In this document: positions 32,783-42,875 of the stretch, in pieces | Numbering within the stretch: position 1 is the first letter of the stretch | How the letters are laid out: each line of letters begins with the position of its first letter | Origin: Physcia stellaris | Taxonomy: Eukaryota; Ascomycota; Lecanoromycetes; Caliciales; Physciaceae | Direction: 5' to 3' | Assembly: GCA_018902385.1 (NCBI GenBank) | Contig: JABSSW010000006.1 | Coordinates: 310,001-374,000, forward strand | DNA length: 64,000 nucleotides | Translations under genes and position numbers: made by a program | The notes under the pieces: model-generated | The model's input: the letters and a program-made list of their open reading frames with translations, nothing else | Databases searched by the model: none | Told to the model about the DNA's origin: nothing

Positions 32783-34450
32783 ATGTACGTCTTTACTCTA
32801 TCACTCCTGCTTCTGCCGGCTGCTTTGGCACATCGTCATCGCTATGGCCCAGGTTATGGCCACAATGTCCACCACCACCCTCTGTCCAGCAGCGCTGTGA
32901 CCGGTGGAGCACCTCAACCGTCAACGGCTTCCAATGCCCCGTACGGTTTGGGTAACACCACCTCGATTTTCGGGAGTACTGGCCTTGTCACAGCTGTCAG
33001 CACCCTCTCCTCGGCAACTGCCTCTGCATCCTCCGACTTAGGCGAAATCGGCAGTTCCAGCGTTGCCCCTACAAGCTCTGCTACTCAAGTTGGTCATGCC
33101 GGTAGCCCAGATAGCTCCAGCGTTGATGCTGTTGGCTCTACATCCTGCGACTCGGGCGCAGTCACTGTGACGGAGAATCCTATTGTCACCGTAACTGTTG
33201 TTCCAGGCGAAGACAGCACCCCCGAGCCTACGCCCCCGTCCAGCGCCATTTTGCCCATCTCGAGCGAATCTTCGGTCACGAGCGTTTTCACCGGCATCAG
33301 TGAGAGCTCGATTGCGTCTTCTAGTAGCTCCTCAAATTCCCCGGTCACAGTGGCTTCTACCCCTGAAGTCTCGTCCGTCCCTACCTCTACGCCTCAGGTG
33401 GCTTCCACTTCAGCTGTCCAGACTACTGTCGCCTCGTCCTCCGAGACATCATCCCCCTCCCCATCGACTGTGACAGTTATACCGATTCCAGCAACAACCC
33501 CCGCAACCTCCGAGGTCGAATCCACAACTCCCCAATCCTCCGCCCCGGTACAGACAAAGAAGCAACTATCAGCAACAGTGGTCGCATCCAGTAGTACACC
33601 CAAGAGCACAGGAGGTTTAGGATCAATATCTAGCCCCGGCGGCTGCCCTGGCAAGCGCGGCATCATCGCCACCGCAGGCGGGACTCCCCAGACCTACGAC
33701 CAAGGCAATATTTCGCTCGCCTACGCCAATGAACCCAACATCTGCTGGATCGCAAACTGGTACTCCGCCCCACCTCCCTACTGGAACAAACCGGAAAACT
33801 TCGTCCCTCAATACTACGGCGTCGGCTCCTCAGAAAAGGAATGGCAAGAGAACGCCGATCGCGCCATTAAAAAGAACGAGAGGATTTTCCTCAGCTTCGG
33901 CGAGCCGAATGCCTCGGGGCGCGATCACCAGGACCCTGCGGGCGCCGTGGACAAATATATGCACCTGATGCAGAATTGGACAGTGGCCCCTTATAACGTT
34001 AAACTCTGCTCGCCCGGCTTGCTGCAGCCCAAGCCCGACATCGACTGGCTCGCGCAGTTCCTCGATCTGTGCGACAAGCGCGGCTGCACCATCAACATGA
34101 TCTGCATCCACTGGTTCGACACCACCTCCGCCGCCAACCCCGGCTTCCCAGAGTTCAAGCAAACGGTCGAGAAGGCGATCGAACTGGCCAAGGGCAAGAA
34201 GGTCTGGGTGGATAATTTCCAGGCAAATGGTACACCGGAGGACGTCAAGGCGTTCTTGGATGAGGCGCTGCCGTATCTGGAGGGCAACGATGCTGTGGAA
34301 CGCTACGCGTATGTGCCGCCGTTGAGGACGGATCCGAATAAACATGGCGCTGGGTATCGCACGGATCAGTTCATCGATCCGGACTTGAGCTCCAATGGTA
34401 CCTTGACGGCGCTGGGCAAGTACTATGCTGACTTTAAGGTTGGTGCATAA
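32783..34450 (+). CDS. Secreted GH128 (Asl1-like) glycoside hydrolase family protein, 555 residues, lacking the usual nucleophile
   Basis: The ATG at 32783 gives a signal peptide (MYVFTLSLLLLPAALA), a His-rich patch and a long Ser/Thr/Pro-rich linker to about residue 280. The catalytic-type domain starts near Cys287 (CPGKRGIIA) and includes NICWIANWYSAPP, FLSFGEPNASG (Glu374, expected acid/base), LCSPGLLQPKPDIDWLAQFL, ICIHWFDT, KKVWVDNFQANG and AVERYAYVPP. Asl1-type proteins act on beta-1,3-glucan in the cell wall. Where most members have W-L-T-E-F-Q-A, this one has W-V-D-N-F-Q-A, so the nucleophile Glu is Asn478. It may bind glucan without cutting it. No intron is needed. Confidence 0.85.
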   Translation: MYVFTLSLLLLPAALAHRHRYGPGYGHNVHHHPLSSSAVTGGAPQPSTASNAPYGLGNTTSIFGSTGLVTAVSTLSSATASASSDLGEIGSSSVAPTSSATQVGHAGSPDSSSVDAVGSTSCDSGAVTVTENPIVTVTVVPGEDSTPEPTPPSSAILPISSESSVTSVFTGISESSIASSSSSSNSPVTVASTPEVSSVPTSTPQVASTSAVQTTVASSSETSSPSPSTVTVIPIPATTPATSEVESTTPQSSAPVQTKKQLSATVVASSSTPKSTGGLGSISSPGGCPGKRGIIATAGGTPQTYDQGNISLAYANEPNICWIANWYSAPPPYWNKPENFVPQYYGVGSSEKEWQENADRAIKKNERIFLSFGEPNASGRDHQDPAGAVDKYMHLMQNWTVAPYNVKLCSPGLLQPKPDIDWLAQFLDLCDKRGCTINMICIHWFDTTSAANPGFPEFKQTVEKAIELAKGKKVWVDNFQANGTPEDVKAFLDEALPYLEGNDAVERYAYVPPLRTDPNKHGAGYRTDQFIDPDLSSNGTLTALGKYYADFKVGA

Positions 34451-35504
34451 TGGCGGTGAAGAAAATAGGGCGGATAGGACTGGCGATGCCGGTTGAGTCG
34501 GTTGATGAAAGCACAAAAGCGCGCTCACAGATCTCGGGTAGATCCGTGGGAAGCACAAAATTACCATTCTTGTATCTACTTTGATCGAGACGAGGAAGCA
34601 TTTATAAATATCAACCTCTACAAAAGCATGCATATCCCGGTCTCGGAAAGTCCTTTGAAAGGTATCCTTTTACAAGCCATTATGTGACTTCTCCTACTAT
34701 CATTCTCAAGACATAGACAAATCCTACCTATCGAGCAATGGCCCCTCCGGAAAGGCAACACGCTCAAGCCACCATCCCTTCCCTTTTCTCTTCGAAAACA
34801 TCCTCAACGTGTCCGTCCAGAGACCCAAGGAACCAGCACAGTCCGCGGAAGCTTCCGCATAGGTCTAATATGCAGATGATTCCCTGCAGCTCACTGTGTA
34901 GATGATTTTTGCCGGCTCATAATGATTTTGGCTGAGCCTCCCGAGTTTCGATCGTTCCTGATATCTCTCTGGGTCATCTCGAATACCCTACATAAACTTC
35001 TTTCGGACTTCCTTACGAACACTTCGTTGAAGTACTTTAGGAAATGGTACGAGAATGCTGATACGTAGATGGATGTCTCAAGGAGTATTCTTTCTGCCTC
35101 GCGGCTAGAGCAAACCTTGCTGTACAGATAGTATGTCCACAATCCAGGAATAACCACACCGCTCTCTGACAGGATCAAATAAGTAGAGCGGGATAAGCAA
35201 AATACCGAGAAAGCGGACAAAAGCTTACATCTTTCTCCAAAATTCGGTATTCGGCTTCAAATACTGAATGGGAGAGGAGTTGACCTTCCATCGAATAGTT
35301 AGCAGCAGGAGGGCACCCGTGCTATGATCACCAACCACTCCAGCAAGCAACCATATCATCATGGTACGAGGGAGACTGTAATAATTGCAACCGCGCACAG
35401 GCGTGTGTAGCAGGGTGTGCCGCGTAACAATTACCAAAACCATCTGGTATGTTCATTTCACCAACAGACCATCGAGTGCCCAGAACACCAACCAACGCGC
35501 CTCG
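34451..35504. other. Intergenic stretch, uncertain frames
   Basis: Two minus-strand frames (34891-35220 and 35225-35443) contain hydrophobic stretches but no recognisable motif. I do not call a gene. Confidence 0.35.
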
Positions 35505-35891
35505 CTACCCACATGAGAGCCCATCCCTATGCACGCTTTCCCCAACATCCTTCTTAAGCATGAGAACCCCATGTCCTCTCCCCTCCCCACCTTTCCCCTC
35601 CGGAGCCGCCCTATCCATCTCATAATACCCCGGCGGCGGTTCCTGCTGAGCCCCATAATTCGGCACCTGTGCACCACCTCCCCCATATGCCTGATTCGGC
35701 GCTCCTCCGGTGTAAGGTCTGAGGGCGCGCGCCCGCCGTCGCTTGACGACGGTGCAGATGGTGACGATGAGGCAGATTTTGACGACGAGGATGACGACCA
35801 CGATGATGATGATTGTAGTGACGCTGCTGGTGAAGGTGTGGTTGCAGTCCGAGTCGGAGTCGCAGCCCCAGCGGCGGAGGAGGGAGGCCAT
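35505..35891 (-). CDS. Small single-pass membrane protein with PPxY motif (128 residues), RCR-like in layout
   Basis: The ATG at 35889-35891 opens a short luminal part with two Cys (GCDSDSDC), a very hydrophobic helix (TTIIIIVVVILVVKICLIV, about residues 25-45), a basic stop-transfer patch (KRRRARALRP) and a cytosolic tail rich in Gly/Gln/Pro with EPPPGYYEMD. PPGY fits the PPxY motif bound by Rsp5-type ubiquitin ligases. The layout is that of RCR/SSH4-type adaptor proteins that steer membrane proteins into endosomes. Family membership is inferred from layout only. The hydrophobic core is encoded by a GAT/GAC trinucleotide-rich stretch on the opposite strand. Confidence 0.62.
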   Translation of the reverse strand: MASLLRRWGCDSDSDCNHTFTSSVTTIIIIVVVILVVKICLIVTICTVVKRRRARALRPYTGGAPNQAYGGGGAQVPNYGAQQEPPPGYYEMDRAAPEGKGGEGRGHGVLMLKKDVGESVHRDGLSCG

Positions 35892-37168
35892 TTTTGGAGT
35901 TGGGGAGGGAGGATGCTGGGAGGATGGTTGGTCGGGGGTTTTGGGGGGAGGGTTGAGGAGGTGGGTAGAGCTTTAGTAGGTCTTTGACGATACTGAGAGA
36001 GTGATGTGGAAAGGCGAGAATAATAAATGTTCTCAGTGCTCAGCCCTGCGTGGCTTTTTCCAGGTAAACTCCGCCCCCAATCGTACTCGTACATCGTCAA
36101 ACTAAGAGAGCAGCCAATCGGGATTACTCCTACTCACTTGGCCCGGATCCTTGCTCGCTCTTCATCCTGTGCTTCGCAACCCGCAGCACTGTATCGCATG
36201 ATTGACACTACAGCAGGTATGTACTCCGCTCAGAAATACCTATACATATCTACGGTGATGGAACGAGTGTATGGAGCGACGCAAGACGGCTTCGTGCCTA
36301 GAGCACTGCACCCCAAGTATCCCATTGCACTAGTGTTCAGATTGCGCGGCTACGGGTTCCCGGCAGCGAAACGCTTTAGGGGCATTTCATTTTCCGGGCA
36401 TCGCTCTCGTTAAACCTTAGCTAAGTGCGACCTAAAGCCAAAGTGCCACACCAATGCGGAGTATTGTTTAGGGGTACTCGAGGCCTTTGTCTCCGGCAAG
36501 TTCGCAACGCAAGTGGTCCAATATCATTGTGAAGACTCGATCATCTATTAGGTGTTGTACACTCGCTTTTGAGCAGCGGTCAAAATATGAGGTAGGTTAC
36601 TCTCTGATCCTTCTTCATTGCACTCTATCCCAATCTGACTGTTAATTGCAAGAGCCATGCAGTCTAAAAAACATCCATCGAAGGGTGTTTAGTGAATCGC
36701 ACCACTGGCTCTGAACAGCTTACGGAGCACACATCCAGAGTTCGAACTTCGAACTTCGTTACTTTTTGTCACGACCCAATGGAATAATCATGGCTTGGAC
36801 CGATTCTCTCGAGAAGAATTCTACTCGTACCAATATCACAGTCTAAACCTAATCGTCCCTACAGCCCTAATCGTTGGTGGGGCAAAGATAAGATTGGCAT
36901 CTTGCTTGGCAATCGTGGCAGTGAATGCACTGTGACCAGACTTTGGCTTTGACCCTGGAAGTTCCCATGCCTGCAGATTCTTCCATGCAGAGCAACGTTG
37001 AAGCACCAGTCAGCCTTGCGCTGCCCCTGTACTGTTTGCAACAGGATGATCACTGGCCCCCATTTATTCTCCGCTCTCCACCTCCCCGGCTGAAATCATA
37101 GTTCTCAAAGCCAACGTCACCATTCTGGTTCGATCGCGAGACCGCTGCCTCAACCGCGGCCTCTAGTC
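35892..37168. other. Intergenic stretch with one MITE-like copy
   Basis: Apart from the element at 36323-36461, no gene is supported. A plus-strand frame at 36027-36413 runs through the element and is probably accidental. Confidence 0.4.
36323..36461. mobile_element. MITE-like element, copy 2 (about 140 bp)
   Basis: Related over its whole length to 4572-4715. Its left end CATTGCACTAGTG matches the reverse of the right end of copy 1 (CAATGCACTAGTA), which supports CAWTGCACTAGT as the terminal inverted repeat. Most differences between copies are transitions, as expected from repeat-induced point mutation or from age. The right end is more worn than the left. Confidence 0.58.
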
Positions 37169-39471
37169 ATGGCGTGCCCACTCTCTGCCGGAGATATAAT
37201 GCTGCTAAGCTCACTAGCTTGGAAGATTGGATGCGCTTTCACCTCTGGCAGATCTGGCGCTCCCTCCGAGTTTCGCGAGGTAGAGGACGAGCTCATCAGC
37301 CTCCAAACATCGCTCACCAGTCTTGCTGATATTCTCGACAAAGACGACAGTATTCTGTCGCGGGCCGATCGAGAAACCCAGGAAGGCCTAGGAACGATAT
37401 TATCGAGTTGTGGAGAGGTCAGTACCGTCCTTCTCGGCCGCGCCGAGTATAGCGGCTAATGTGAGCCTCAGACCTTGCAGAACCTGGAGTCACTTGTCAA
37501 TCAGTATCAAGAGGTCCGCAAGATAGAAGGAACATACCGGGTCGCTACTCCTCGCGCCTGGAAGGCAAGCGTTGTTCGCAACTACAAAAAGCTGCTATGG
37601 ACGTCCGAAGGTGGGAACATTCAGGCTCTTCGGAGCATGCTGCAACTGCACGTGGGATCAACCAAAGTTATGGTGCAAGCAATTCAAAGGTATCCAGCGG
37701 CTAGGGATACGCGCTTGGTCCTGGAAATGATTCGGACGGATGGGCTGACAAGCGCGTAGCCAGTCATTGGCTAGGCTAGAAAACACGATCCATCCCATGG
37801 CGGACAAAGTCGATGGTATCCACAATGCATTGGTGGGCAATATCGATGTCAAGATTGCCGAGATTCATGGCTTGATGAGGACTATCGCCTCTCCAACAAT
37901 ATCCCCGACGCTCAACCCCGTATCGAGAAGGGACACCATTATCAGCGTCGCTGACACCTTGGTGGCAGAGGCAAGCAATCAGACCTCTCCCTACCTCCAG
38001 AGCCACCAATCAACCTCGGAGCCATACAAACGCGCAATTTTTGCGGGACCTAGCTATAATGCCAAAGAAGACAATGGTCTGGATGGCCCGCCGGATGTAC
38101 GAAGTGGTAGTCAAGATTCGTCAAGAACAAACTCGCCAAAGTCTAGGGGCAATACACCGATCTCTACTCCATACGAAACACCGCCTACTGTATATGCGGA
38201 CCGAGGATTTTCCGATTCCAAATGCCCTCATGTCTTACAGAAAGTTGGAGCAATGCCCGAGCTCAATCTACCGCAGCCTGCCATTGCGACATCCGATGTT
38301 CGAGATGGTTTGAAACTACCCTCAGCGCTGCTTTTGCCATCTCCACACTCTCCAAAAAGCGTAGCCAGATTCGCCGCTGTTAGCGCTGCAGAGGAAAGTC
38401 AGGAGGGTACAACTCATATAGCTACCGCTAGCCAAAATGAAGCGTTTGAGCGAGCAGTTTTCGACCACTCTCTCACGTTATGCACAGGGTAAAGTAAATT
38501 CGAAGTTGTCCCTTCACCAGTAGCTAATCGATGTTTTAGAAGAGGAGTCTCCGTTGATTTCACTCAAAGAGACCTCAGCGAAGATAATCCGGAGGAGGAG
38601 AAGACTAAACTTACAATAGCCATGGAACAATGTAAGATCAGCATTGTCACAAAGATGAGATCCAATTCCGCAGGCAAGACTAGACACATTACAAGCATAT
38701 GGGCCTTGAGCGATGATCGAAAAGTTCGATTGCAACAGCAATGTGAGTAGGCAGTTGTGACAATGGACTCAGCCCTTCGATATTGATATTGTTTCAGTGA
38801 GCGATGATACAGAGGTCATTCCATACACGGTCTGGGGGAAAACTGCCAGCGTCGTCCTTGGTTTTCCCACAGAACTTACATACCACAATGTGGACATCCT
38901 GGACAAGCCAATCAAAACAGTCAAGACGTCTTGGGTCAATTACCATTTCCAAGATGAGCACGATTCCAAGGCTTTCCAGTCTGCACTGATGTGGAAGCGG
39001 CTAGAATATTCTTTTTGCACGCGAAGAACCATGCTAGCACACGAGGGGTTCGTTTCATCTACATTTTCATTCCAAGAGCAACTCTGCGGATTAGAGAATC
39101 TTAGGTTATGGCGTGATGAAGAGGCCGGCTCCACTATCGCCATGATACATTTTTCACCCCTTTTCCACGAGGGCTACCTCTCCTTCCGCACTGGTGGCCC
39201 TGGTACAACCGCAAAAGTGGTTGACGAGGGTGAGAGATGGATTAAAGTGAAGAAGTTGAATATTGTCCTCGAGCCCAAAGTAACGTCACCCTCTCCATCT
39301 CCACAATCCCCTACCTCTGAAGTTGGTCGTAAGCGAAAAAGTCGGATGCAAAGAAGATTCCGGCAATCAAAGTCGAATTTTCCAGCATGGAAGAGAAGTA
39401 TAAATTCTTGGAGATTTGTGGAAGCGTTAAGTCGATTTGACCAAGTTACCGTTGAGTTTTTCTGGAACTAG
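37169..39471 (+). CDS. Protein with a STAND-type fungal N-terminal domain, 690 residues
   Basis: Five exons join in frame: 37169-37417, 37472-37689, 37760-38488, 38540-38742 and 38798-39471. Residues 1-150 (MACPLSAGDIMLLSSLAWKI ... EFREVEDELISLQTSLTSLA) match the helical N-terminal domain found before NACHT or ankyrin regions in fungal STAND-like proteins, including the later NYKKLLWTSEGGNIQALRSM block. No P-loop NTPase follows. Instead there is a disordered Ser/Pro-rich middle (about 190-400) and a C-terminal region (about 465-640) with predicted strands and a basic segment (GRKRKSRMQRRFRQSK). Such proteins are expanded in filamentous fungi and are often linked to non-self recognition; that role here is inferred. 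Confidence 0.72.
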
Positions 39472-41063
39472 GCTGCGATGGAGTTAAGACTACCATGCGG
39501 TTGATTTAATTGTTTGAGATGGCATTACAAAGTTGGCGCTCGAGCGAATAATGAACATTTATAATACGAGATTGACAAGACATATCGGCCCATCGAGGAG
39601 AGACCTTAGATCCAAGCACAGGATCACAGTCATCATTCTAGGACAGGGCCTCGCTGAAAGACTTGAGTTCTGACGATAGGGGTTGCTGTACTGTTTTCTA
39701 GAAGTTCTGGACTGTGAGTCCTGACTGGACATTGCAGAAAGCGACAATAAAATAGGTATAATGTAATAAGCCGCGACTTCAATTAGCATCAAGCTATTGA
39801 ATTAGCTTACAGCTGATGCAAATCTAGTTCCCAAGATACAAGCGAAGAAAATAGTCCGCGGCCCATGACCTGTTTACGTCTCGAGCGGGATCACGTTGTG
39901 TTCTGCTCCTTCTCCACCTCCTCCTTTTGGGTTTTCAGCTGTCTTTTGGCTTTCGCTTTCTCTTCCTGCGTCTTACGTTCTACCTGCTTTTCAAGCTCTC
40001 TAGGTTTCGGTTTCCTTCGGTAATCATCAAAGCCAGGCTGTCCGTAACCGACATACTCGAATCTTTTCAGCCAATGTACCCTGCTTACTAATTCTTTCAA
40101 AGCTTGGAACATCGGCTTTGATCTCCCATTACTCCAAAAAGGCGAGGTGTAATTCAGATGTCAGTATTCTGGTGATTTGTTCCAGCAGATGTCTTTTCTT
40201 TCAACGTCGAGTCTCATGCTCTCAGGACCAGGCGATTGATACACAGCTAATTGGGTCGCGAGAAGCACACAGCCTCATCGGTGTCCATGCTTCGCACCTC
40301 CACAGAGTGGATGAGAGACGATCTGTAAGATCCAATCTTGCGGAGGAAGGCTCGAGCGTCGAACCTTCAGTAGAAACCGGTATACCCCACTCTTCTCAGT
40401 TTCTGCTCTCTAGGACATCCAGTCTTTAATATCTCCGTTAAGTATTGCAGACGTGGTGGGGAAATCAACATGGTGATAGTCTGCTTAGGACCACAAACAT
40501 GCTCTCACGGTACAATATTGGCGTGGCCTCAACTCGAGATGGTGTGGCATATTGAAAGAATCTCTGACGCGAGCGACTCTTCGACTTCGTCGAACTCCGA
40601 TGGACCACTCAATGAGACTTATCCATCTTCACCTGTGTATTATGTTGACCTGGCTTCATCAGACAACATATGAAAACTGCTTCACATAATGGACTTGGTG
40701 GATGGAAGCGACCGTGATTGAAAACCTGTTTTTGAAAAACTAGTGAACATTGAAACGCCTGCTGGAATTGAACCTGTGACTCCTTCAGGTTGGGGATCAT
40801 TTCAGCCATCGTCATGCATGAAACTCCACGTGAAAGTTTGACGTTCACACGCAGTCTCTGAAGTCTTCAAAAGTCGAGCTGCAGGAGCTACTCAAAGAGC
40901 CACGAAACCAAGAAATTGCTGGTCAAGAATCTCGCGCTCTACATCCTATTCTATCTTCAACCTACTTACCTCGCTACCGCACAATACCACCACCTCGATT
41001 AAACATTAAAACGATAGCCTCTGTCACTCGATTATCAAATTACCGAAAGCCAAGCGCCGGATA
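39472..41063. other. Stretch with one possible small gene
   Basis: Only the 73-codon minus-strand frame at 39891-40112 deserves mention. Other frames are unconserved. Confidence 0.4.
39891..40112 (-). CDS. Possible small Lys/Glu-rich coiled-coil protein (73 residues)
   Basis: From an ATG at 40110-40112: an N-terminal helix (MFQALKELVSRVHWLKRF), a Tyr/Gly turn (EYVGYGQPGFDDYRR), then a highly charged helix (ELEKQVERKTQEEKAKAKRQ). The composition is gene-like, but no family is recognised and no intron evidence supports it. Confidence 0.35.
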   Translation of the reverse strand: MFQALKELVSRVHWLKRFEYVGYGQPGFDDYRRKPKPRELEKQVERKTQEEKAKAKRQLKTQKEEVEKEQNTT

Positions 41064-41585
41064 ATGCCACTGCATGTGCCTCATATGTTCCGTTCTCGAT
41101 CCCACTCTCGCTCTCGCTCCCGCTCTCGTAACGGCGACGTACGAACAGGCCTGTCTCGCATCTACACACTAAATGAGCTTGAACGAGCAGGTCAAGGCCT
41201 ATTAGGGCGCTCTGACTGGGCAAATGATATTGGTATACTTGAATATATGCTCAATGAGGCTCGCTCGCTCGGGAAGATAGATCGGGGACAATGGAGTGTA
41301 CAGAGCGAATGCCAAAGAGTTCTGGAATATGAGTTTTACCATCTGGACAAGAAGGACCAAGAACAATGTGTTGCATACTGGGGGTCGATCTCCCACCTCA
41401 AAAAACAATTGAAGGGTTTGTTTGATGAGGGCCAGCTTAAGCCTGTTGAAGATGTGATAAAGCTTTTGGAGAGCTTTTCAGAGCAGGCAGAGCAGCTTCA
41501 TGAAGAGCAGCTTGATGGAGAGCCAAGACCTCACTGGAAAGGATCAGGATGGCTAGTCACTAAAATTGAGTGGTTCCGCGAGTGA
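41064..41585 (+). CDS. Hypothetical protein with an RS-repeat N-terminus (173 residues)
   Basis: From the ATG at 41064 the frame has a short Arg/Ser dipeptide stretch (RSRSHSRSRSRSR), then a mostly helical soluble region (ELERAGQGLLGRSDWANDIG ... LKKQLKGLFDEGQLKPVED) and ends at WFRE. The steady helical composition suggests a real gene. The frame directly downstream (41570-41848) may be a second exon. No function is recognised. RS repeats occur in splicing factors, but one short tract is weak evidence for that. Confidence 0.5.
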   Translation: MPLHVPHMFRSRSHSRSRSRSRNGDVRTGLSRIYTLNELERAGQGLLGRSDWANDIGILEYMLNEARSLGKIDRGQWSVQSECQRVLEYEFYHLDKKDQEQCVAYWGSISHLKKQLKGLFDEGQLKPVEDVIKLLESFSEQAEQLHEEQLDGEPRPHWKGSGWLVTKIEWFRE

Positions 41586-42875
41586 AAGGATTCTTATGGT
41601 GTTTCCCAACTGGCGTGTTTCTGTTGGCTAAAGCGACTTCCCTCAAAACCATGCTACGGAAGATTGAACAAAGCCAAGCATCAACAATGCAACAAAGCTT
41701 AAGTACGGGCAGTGAGAGTGATACGACAACACCATACATGACTTTGGATCCTGCTTGGGCGGACGGCACAGGTAGTCAAGCCTTTGACTATAGTAGCAAA
41801 CATCCACAAAGAACTCGCGCTATTTGTCAGCTACTAGAGCATATGTGACCGGCCAGCTACTGTTTGAGCAGACAGAAAGGCTGCTTATGAAGCACGATCT
41901 ACTCTTCCAACTTCACGCAACATTATCCGCAAAGTCTGACTTATGTATATGTGTTGGTGGATCTTGTACCTATTACGCTTGTCCAAAATTAGCCTAGGGA
42001 CAAGATACACCCTGACGCTGTCACATGGAGGTAGTGGTCTCTTGACAAAGAGTGAGTGCCTCTTGATGTTGATAATGTCTGTCATGCTGGTTGAGATTGC
42101 TTATGTTTCAAATGAGAAGGATAGATTTGCTTCGCTTTGCCAAGCTCAAATCTATATAATTACCACCACATCACAAATTGTGTTTGCCTGGAAAGTCCGA
42201 TGCTGGGTTGTCGACATTTGGATCTGGCATCTTCACTACTTTCTACTCAGACCATGTCGATATCAGTCATACTTATGTGACGTTGATGACTGGGTCGAGC
42301 CAAAAGTGACCCATCAAGTCTGGATTCTAGGTATTACGATTGGCGCACGCTATACTTTCTGACATGTTCACCCTTGCGAATACACGCTGTGTTCTCGACA
42401 GTAGAACAACCTTTCAATCTTTAGACAAAGTAATGTCGCTAATTTCTTGCTCGTTTGTTGGGAAGCCCCCCAGTTACCCTAATTCTACCCCAAACATAAC
42501 CAGACACGGCGGGATGCTGCCTTTCTGACGAACAAAGGGATAGTTTATCATGAAGCTGGCAACACTGATGACAATTGTGACGCTAACTTTGTGTGGTCGA
42601 ATAAAGACATGGGAGTCTTTGAGTCACTTCACAGTACTTGAAATTTTCACTATATATATACACTGTATTGAATCATCTTCGACATAACATACAGGACTCA
42701 TATTCTCGAGAACGATTGAAAGAAATACTCTGGACACTAATCACCTCTGAATCGTCAGAGACAAACCGAACATCGAATCACCCGACTCATACATCACCGC
42801 ATCTCAGCTCAGACTATCCGGGCACCATCCTGACCGATCACTGATTCTCGTAATACCCTTCGATTAAATACAAAA
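41586..42875. other. Stretch without a supported gene
   Basis: Plus-strand frames at 41570-41848 and 41943-42362 could be exons of, or relics next to, the preceding gene. Neither is recognised. Confidence 0.35.

Noticed and set aside
33830-34633. 267-codon frame antisense to the GH128-like gene
   Set aside because: Shadow produced by GC-rich codons of the sense gene.
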